DNA of 64,000 nt, from assembly GCA_030429105.1 (NCBI GenBank), contig JAUIDE010000006.1:23569-87568 (forward strand). Reading direction: 5' to 3'. The DNA comes from Alphaproteobacteria bacterium. GTDB taxonomy: Bacteria > Pseudomonadota > Alphaproteobacteria > Rhodobacterales > Rhodobacteraceae. The position numbers and the translations under genes are program-made. The notes under the pieces were generated by a model. The model was not told the DNA's origin and ran no database searches. It was given only the letters and a program-made list of their open reading frames with translations. Below, in pieces: positions 61,031-64,000 of the stretch; the stretch's first letter is position 1; every line of letters starts with the position of its first letter.

Positions 61031-61071
61031 ATCGCTAAATTTGCGATATGGTGATGCAGTAATCGCATCAC
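61031..61071. promoter_or_regulatory. Two inverted repeats in the urtA-LysR gap, likely LysR sites
   Basis: ATCGC-N7-GCGAT at 61031-61047 and GTGATGC-N7-GCATCAC at 61051-61071, both with 7-base spacers and 20 bases apart (two helical turns). LysR tetramers bind such paired dyads between divergent genes. The first has an AT spacer TAAATTT and looks like the recognition site. Confidence 0.6.
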
Positions 61072-61084
61072 AGGGAGCCGGGCC

Positions 61085-61966
61085 TTGCGCCAGATGAAAA
61101 TCCTTTCCGCCATCGCCCTCATCGCGCGCGAGGGGTCGATCCGCAAGGCGGCGGAATATCTCACGATTTCGCCATCGGCGCTGAACCGCCAGCTCCTCTC
61201 GCTGGAGGAGGAGCTGGGGACCCAGCTTTTCGAGCGGAGCGCGAGCGGCGTGCGGCTCTCCACCGCAGGGGAGATCTATCACCGCCATTTCCTTGACCAG
61301 ATCGCCGGCTTCCGCCGGGCGCGGGAGACGGTGGCGGCGATGGAGGGATTGCGAATCGGGCGCGTGCGGCTGCTCGTCTCGGCCGATCTCGCGGCGGGCT
61401 TCGCCCCGGCGGAGATTGCCCGCTTTCGGGAGGCTCATCCCGGCGTCGCCGTCGCCGTCACCCGCGTCGCGCATGACGGCTTCGCCGCGCCGCTCGCCGC
61501 GGGGGAGGCTGACCTCGCCCTCATCGTCCAGCCGGTCTTCCAGGACGGGGCGGAGACGCTGGCGGCGGCGGAAGCGCCGCTCGTCGGCGTCGTTCCGGCG
61601 CCGGATGATCCCGCGCCGCTCCGCGCCGAGGATTTCCTCGACCATGACCTGATCCTGCCGCCGGAAGGCACGGGCCTTCGTCAGCTGATCGACCTCTTCT
61701 TCAAGCAGCGCCGGCTGGACGTGCGCCCCCTCCTCGAAGTGGAGGACCCGACGCCGCCCGTCCGCGCCGCGCGCCCGACGCTCCAGGTGCGGCTGAAGGC
61801 GGATGTCTCGCCGGACTGGGCGGAGCGCGCGGGCGCGGCGCTCCGCCCGCTCGCCGGCGCGCCCCGCGCCCGCATCGCGCTGGCGCGGGCGGAGGGGCGG
61901 AACCTGCCGGTCGCCGCCTCCCGCCTCGCCGCGCAGCTCGCCACGCGGCTCCCCGGCCTCGAATGA
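61085..61966 (+). CDS. LysR family transcriptional regulator
   Basis: Regulator of about 293 residues. HTH at the N-terminus: MKILSAIALIAREGSIRKAAEYLTISPSALNRQLLSLEEELG in pieces, then a ligand domain with RVRLLVSADLAAGFAPAEIARFREAHP. The ORF can start at TTG 61085 or at ATG 61094; GGGAGCC lies upstream of both, with better spacing for 61085-61094 than for anything further. Its divergent position makes urtABCDE a plausible target, but urea operons are more often controlled by NtrC, and the true target could be its own gene only. Confidence 0.85.
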   Translation: MRQMKILSAIALIAREGSIRKAAEYLTISPSALNRQLLSLEEELGTQLFERSASGVRLSTAGEIYHRHFLDQIAGFRRARETVAAMEGLRIGRVRLLVSADLAAGFAPAEIARFREAHPGVAVAVTRVAHDGFAAPLAAGEADLALIVQPVFQDGAETLAAAEAPLVGVVPAPDDPAPLRAEDFLDHDLILPPEGTGLRQLIDLFFKQRRLDVRPLLEVEDPTPPVRAARPTLQVRLKADVSPDWAERAGAALRPLAGAPRARIALARAEGRNLPVAASRLAAQLATRLPGLE

Positions 61967-61973
61967 GCCGCTT

Positions 61974-62552
61974 TCAGGTTTCGGGTTCGGCTTCGGGCTC
62001 CGGCCGCGGCGCCGGGCTCGGCGCGCCCTCGATCCGGGCGAGCGCGGCGGCGGCTTCGATCACGGGGCCGAGCGACGTTGCGTCCAGAAGCTGCGCGGCG
62101 ATCTGGAAGGCGAACCGCTCCGCCTCCTCCGCCCCGATCCGCCCCGCGCCGGAAAGCCGGGAAAGGGCGTAGCCCGCCCCCGCCGCCGCCCCGCGTTCGT
62201 CCGTCAGCGCCCAGTCCAGCACGGCCCGCCCGCGCGCCTGTGAAAGCCGCGCGCGGAGCGTGAAAATCCGCCCCGAGGCGAGCACCCGCGAAGCCTCCGC
62301 ATGGCCCGAAAGCCGGCGGACGACCGCGCCCGCGAGGTGGTTCGAGCCATGCACCGTCGCCCCCGCCACAGGCTCCACGAAGAGCCCGACGCCGGGCGCG
62401 AGGACGGCGCCGAAAGTCTGCCGCTCCGTCCTCAGAGCTGGAACCGGCGCCCGCGGGTCCGCCTCCGTCCGCAGGCCCTCCGGCCCCGCGAAGGTGATCT
62501 CGCCGCCCGAAGCCGGCAGCGCCAGCAGGATAAGAAGCGCCGCCGCCCTCAC
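61974..62552 (-). CDS. Secreted protein of unknown function
   Basis: A 192-residue protein with a signal peptide (MRAAALLILLALPASGG). The mature part has FGAVLAPGVGLFVEPVAGATVHGSN, HLAGAVVRRLSGHAEASRVLAS and VLDWALTDERGAAAGAGYALS, which reads as alternating strands; it ends with a proline/glutamate tail. I do not recognise the family. The GTG at 62552 overlaps the stop of the M24-like gene (GTGA), so both are translated together and are likely to be linked in function. Confidence 0.7.
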   Translation of the reverse strand: MRAAALLILLALPASGGEITFAGPEGLRTEADPRAPVPALRTERQTFGAVLAPGVGLFVEPVAGATVHGSNHLAGAVVRRLSGHAEASRVLASGRIFTLRARLSQARGRAVLDWALTDERGAAAGAGYALSRLSGAGRIGAEEAERFAFQIAAQLLDATSLGPVIEAAAALARIEGAPSPAPRPEPEAEPET

Positions 62553-63685
62553 CGGAGCGGCAGGTCGAGCGGCAGGGCGGAAAGCGGCTCCGCCCCCGCC
62601 TCGGTCACGAGCGAGGTGCGCCCCAGCGTCATCGCCGCGCCCGTCCGGCTGTCCATCAGGATCATGTGGAGGAAGAAGACCATGCCGGGCGCCATCTCCG
62701 TCTCCGCATTCTCGTAGAACATGAAGGGCTCCATCCAGGAGGGGGAGAACCGCGCCGCGAGCGCATAGCCGCAGGCGTTTAGCCGCGCCGCGCCGAAGCC
62801 CGCCCGGTCCAGCGCCCCGGCATGGGCGGCGAAGACCTCGCCCATCGCCCGCCCCGGCCGCAGCGCCGCCTCGCAGGCGAGCAGCGCCTCCTCCGCCGCG
62901 CCGTGCATGGAGAGATGCTCGGGCCGCGGCTCGCCCACGATCACGGTCCGCATGAGCGCCGCATGATAATGTCGCCAGACCCCCGCCCATTCGAGCGTGA
63001 GCTGGTCCCGCCCGTCGAGCCTCCGCCGCCCGGCGAAATAGCGGCAGAGGAGCGCGCCCTCGCCGGAGCCGATGATGAACTCGTTCCCGGCGTAATCCCC
63101 GCCCAGGGCGAAGACCTCGCCCTGCATCGCGGCGAGGATCGCCGCCTCGTCCGCCCCGGGCCGGATCAGCGGCAGCGCCTTCAGGTAGCAGGCGTCCCCG
63201 ATCTCCGCCGCCCGCCGCGTCATCGCGATCTCGGCCGGCGATTGCGTGAGCCGGAGCCGCGGCGCGATGTCGGAGGCCTCGGCCAGCCCCGGAAAGCGCG
63301 CCGCCATCGCCGCGCCCCAGCGCGCCGTCAGCCCGTGCGTGTCCGTCTCGATCCCGAGCCGCTTGCCCGTCAGCCCGCGCGCGGCGAGTAGATCGGCAAG
63401 GTCCGCCGTCGGGTCCGCCCCCGCCGCGTCCTTCCAGATCCGCACATCCTCCACCGTGGAGGTGAGCCGCGCCTGCCGCAGATCGGCGGAGCGGGTCAGG
63501 AGCGCCTCGCCCTCATGGTCGATGACGAGGCACTGGAAGAAGCAGTAGCCGAACGTGTCGTAGCCCGTCGCCCAATACTGGCTCTCTGGCGCGAAGAGCA
63601 GCATGGCGTCGAGCCCCCGCGCCGCCATCTCGGCGCGCAGCCGCGCCCGGCGGGCCGCGTATTCCTCGGGCGCGAAGTGGAGCAT
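62549..63685 (-). CDS. M24 (pita-bread) family protein with degenerate metal site
   Basis: Relative of Xaa-Pro aminopeptidase and ectoine hydrolase, 378 residues. N-terminal domain with RRARLRAEMAARGLDAMLLFAPES; C-terminal pita-bread fold with GGDYAGNEFIIGSGEG and the GRTSLVTEAGAEPL tail. Metal ligands are not conserved: the first aspartate pair appears as LEWAGVWRHYHAALMRT, and the usual HGxG histidine is replaced in LNACGYALAARF. This matches the metal-free branch (creatinase, ectoine-hydrolase-like), or an inactive protein. The substrate is unknown. The start follows the pgeF stop by one base. Confidence 0.82.
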   Translation of the reverse strand: MLHFAPEEYAARRARLRAEMAARGLDAMLLFAPESQYWATGYDTFGYCFFQCLVIDHEGEALLTRSADLRQARLTSTVEDVRIWKDAAGADPTADLADLLAARGLTGKRLGIETDTHGLTARWGAAMAARFPGLAEASDIAPRLRLTQSPAEIAMTRRAAEIGDACYLKALPLIRPGADEAAILAAMQGEVFALGGDYAGNEFIIGSGEGALLCRYFAGRRRLDGRDQLTLEWAGVWRHYHAALMRTVIVGEPRPEHLSMHGAAEEALLACEAALRPGRAMGEVFAAHAGALDRAGFGAARLNACGYALAARFSPSWMEPFMFYENAETEMAPGMVFFLHMILMDSRTGAAMTLGRTSLVTEAGAEPLSALPLDLPLR

Positions 63686-63686
63686 G

Positions 63687-64000
63687 TCAGGCCTCCGGCA
63701 GGGCGATGGCGGCGAGGAGGCGGCCGTAATCCGGCTCGCCCCGGTGGACGGAGCGGCGATAGGAATAGAACCGGCCGGAATCGGAATAGGTGCAGTGCCG
63801 GGTCCATTCGGCATGCCCGATACCGGCGGTGCGCAGGCGGTGCAGCCCGTAGGCGGGCAGGTCGAACTGATAGCGGCCGCCATTGCCGTTGGCAAAGAAA
63901 CGGAGATTGCCGGCGTCTTCCGCCATGAACTCGTCCAGGAATTCGGGGCCTACCTCATAGGCGGCCTGGCTGATCGTCGGGCCGATCGCCGCGCGGATGT
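63687..64000 (-). CDS. pgeF: PgeF/YfiH family laccase-domain protein, C-terminal part (5' end outside window)
   Basis: C-terminal third of a DUF152 protein, which edits peptidoglycan precursors or acts as a purine nucleoside phosphorylase in relatives. The frame is open to the window end. It encodes AAIGPTISQAAYEVGPEFL and ends FYSYRRSVHRGEPDYGRLLAAIAL, a clear family C-terminus. The usual metal-site cysteine (GPCI) is threonine here. It sits at the head of the same-strand run with the M24-like and secreted protein genes. Confidence 0.85.
   Translation of the reverse strand, partial: IRAAIGPTISQAAYEVGPEFLDEFMAEDAGNLRFFANGNGGRYQFDLPAYGLHRLRTAGIGHAEWTRHCTYSDSGRFYSYRRSVHRGEPDYGRLLAAIALPEA

Overview
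The window looks like a chromosomal segment of a very GC-rich alphaproteobacterium, most probably of the order Rhodobacterales (GC roughly 70% by eye, not computed). The pointers are a split ATP-synthase b/b' pair in an F0 operon (atpI-B-E-F'-F), small families I associate with this order (DUF6525, DUF1294, a GT14/DUF5928-type glycosyltransferase), a riboswitch-led btu/cbiZ salvage operon, and tightly packed genes with many 4-base start/stop overlaps. No rRNA, tRNA, CRISPR array, prophage or insertion sequence was recognised.

Layout. 1-3.6 kb: end of a chemotaxis cluster (MCP fragment, cheW, cheR, cheB). 3.6-4.2 kb: a Doc/Fic toxin with its small partner. 4.2-9.7 kb: LOG protein, dapD, a GlsB-like membrane protein, a Baeyer-Villiger-type monooxygenase, a quinone reductase and a DUF1353 protein, with copy 1 of a structured dispersed repeat at 7.76-7.96 kb. 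9.8-16.4 kb: SDR, an SbtA/SbtB-like bicarbonate transport pair, sirtuin cobB, copper-handling genes, rpmB, DUF1294, MFS permease, methyltransferase. 16.5-20.7 kb: prpE, then a receiver-HPt protein and a LuxO-like sigma-54 regulator. 20.7-21.4 kb: brnTA toxin-antitoxin module. 21.4-27.7 kb: peptide-type ABC importer operon closing with a stand-alone nitrile-hydratase-beta-like protein. 27.6-31.0 kb: truA and the F0 ATP synthase operon.

31-39.5 kb: TetR and Lrp regulators, phenylalanine hydroxylase, a DUF2799-type lipoprotein, cold-shock protein, a UDG-hydrolase-SseB operon, SDR, ogt and an ABC exporter. 39.6-41.8 kb: a zinc-type CobW GTPase with DUF1826 behind a Zur-like box, then DUF6525. 41.7-44.8 kb: sulfotransferase and GT14 glycosyltransferase flanking repeat copy 2, then a HIT protein. 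44.8-51.1 kb: cobalamin uptake and salvage operon btuB-btuF-btuC-btuD-cbiZ-btuF2 under a cobalamin riboswitch. 51.2-54.9 kb: an unrecognised cysteine-rich coiled-coil protein and an orphan molybdopterin oxidoreductase. 55-62 kb: urea importer urtABCDE and a divergent LysR regulator. 62-64 kb: a secreted protein, a degenerate M24 peptidase-like protein and the C-terminal part of a PgeF homologue.

The signals I would chase first are: the 185-205 base element present in two inverted copies about 35 kb apart, whose hairpins carry compensatory base changes; the 418-residue protein at 51.25-52.5 kb; the stand-alone nitrile-hydratase-beta-like protein at the end of the peptide importer operon; and the signal-peptide-less second BtuF next to cbiZ.
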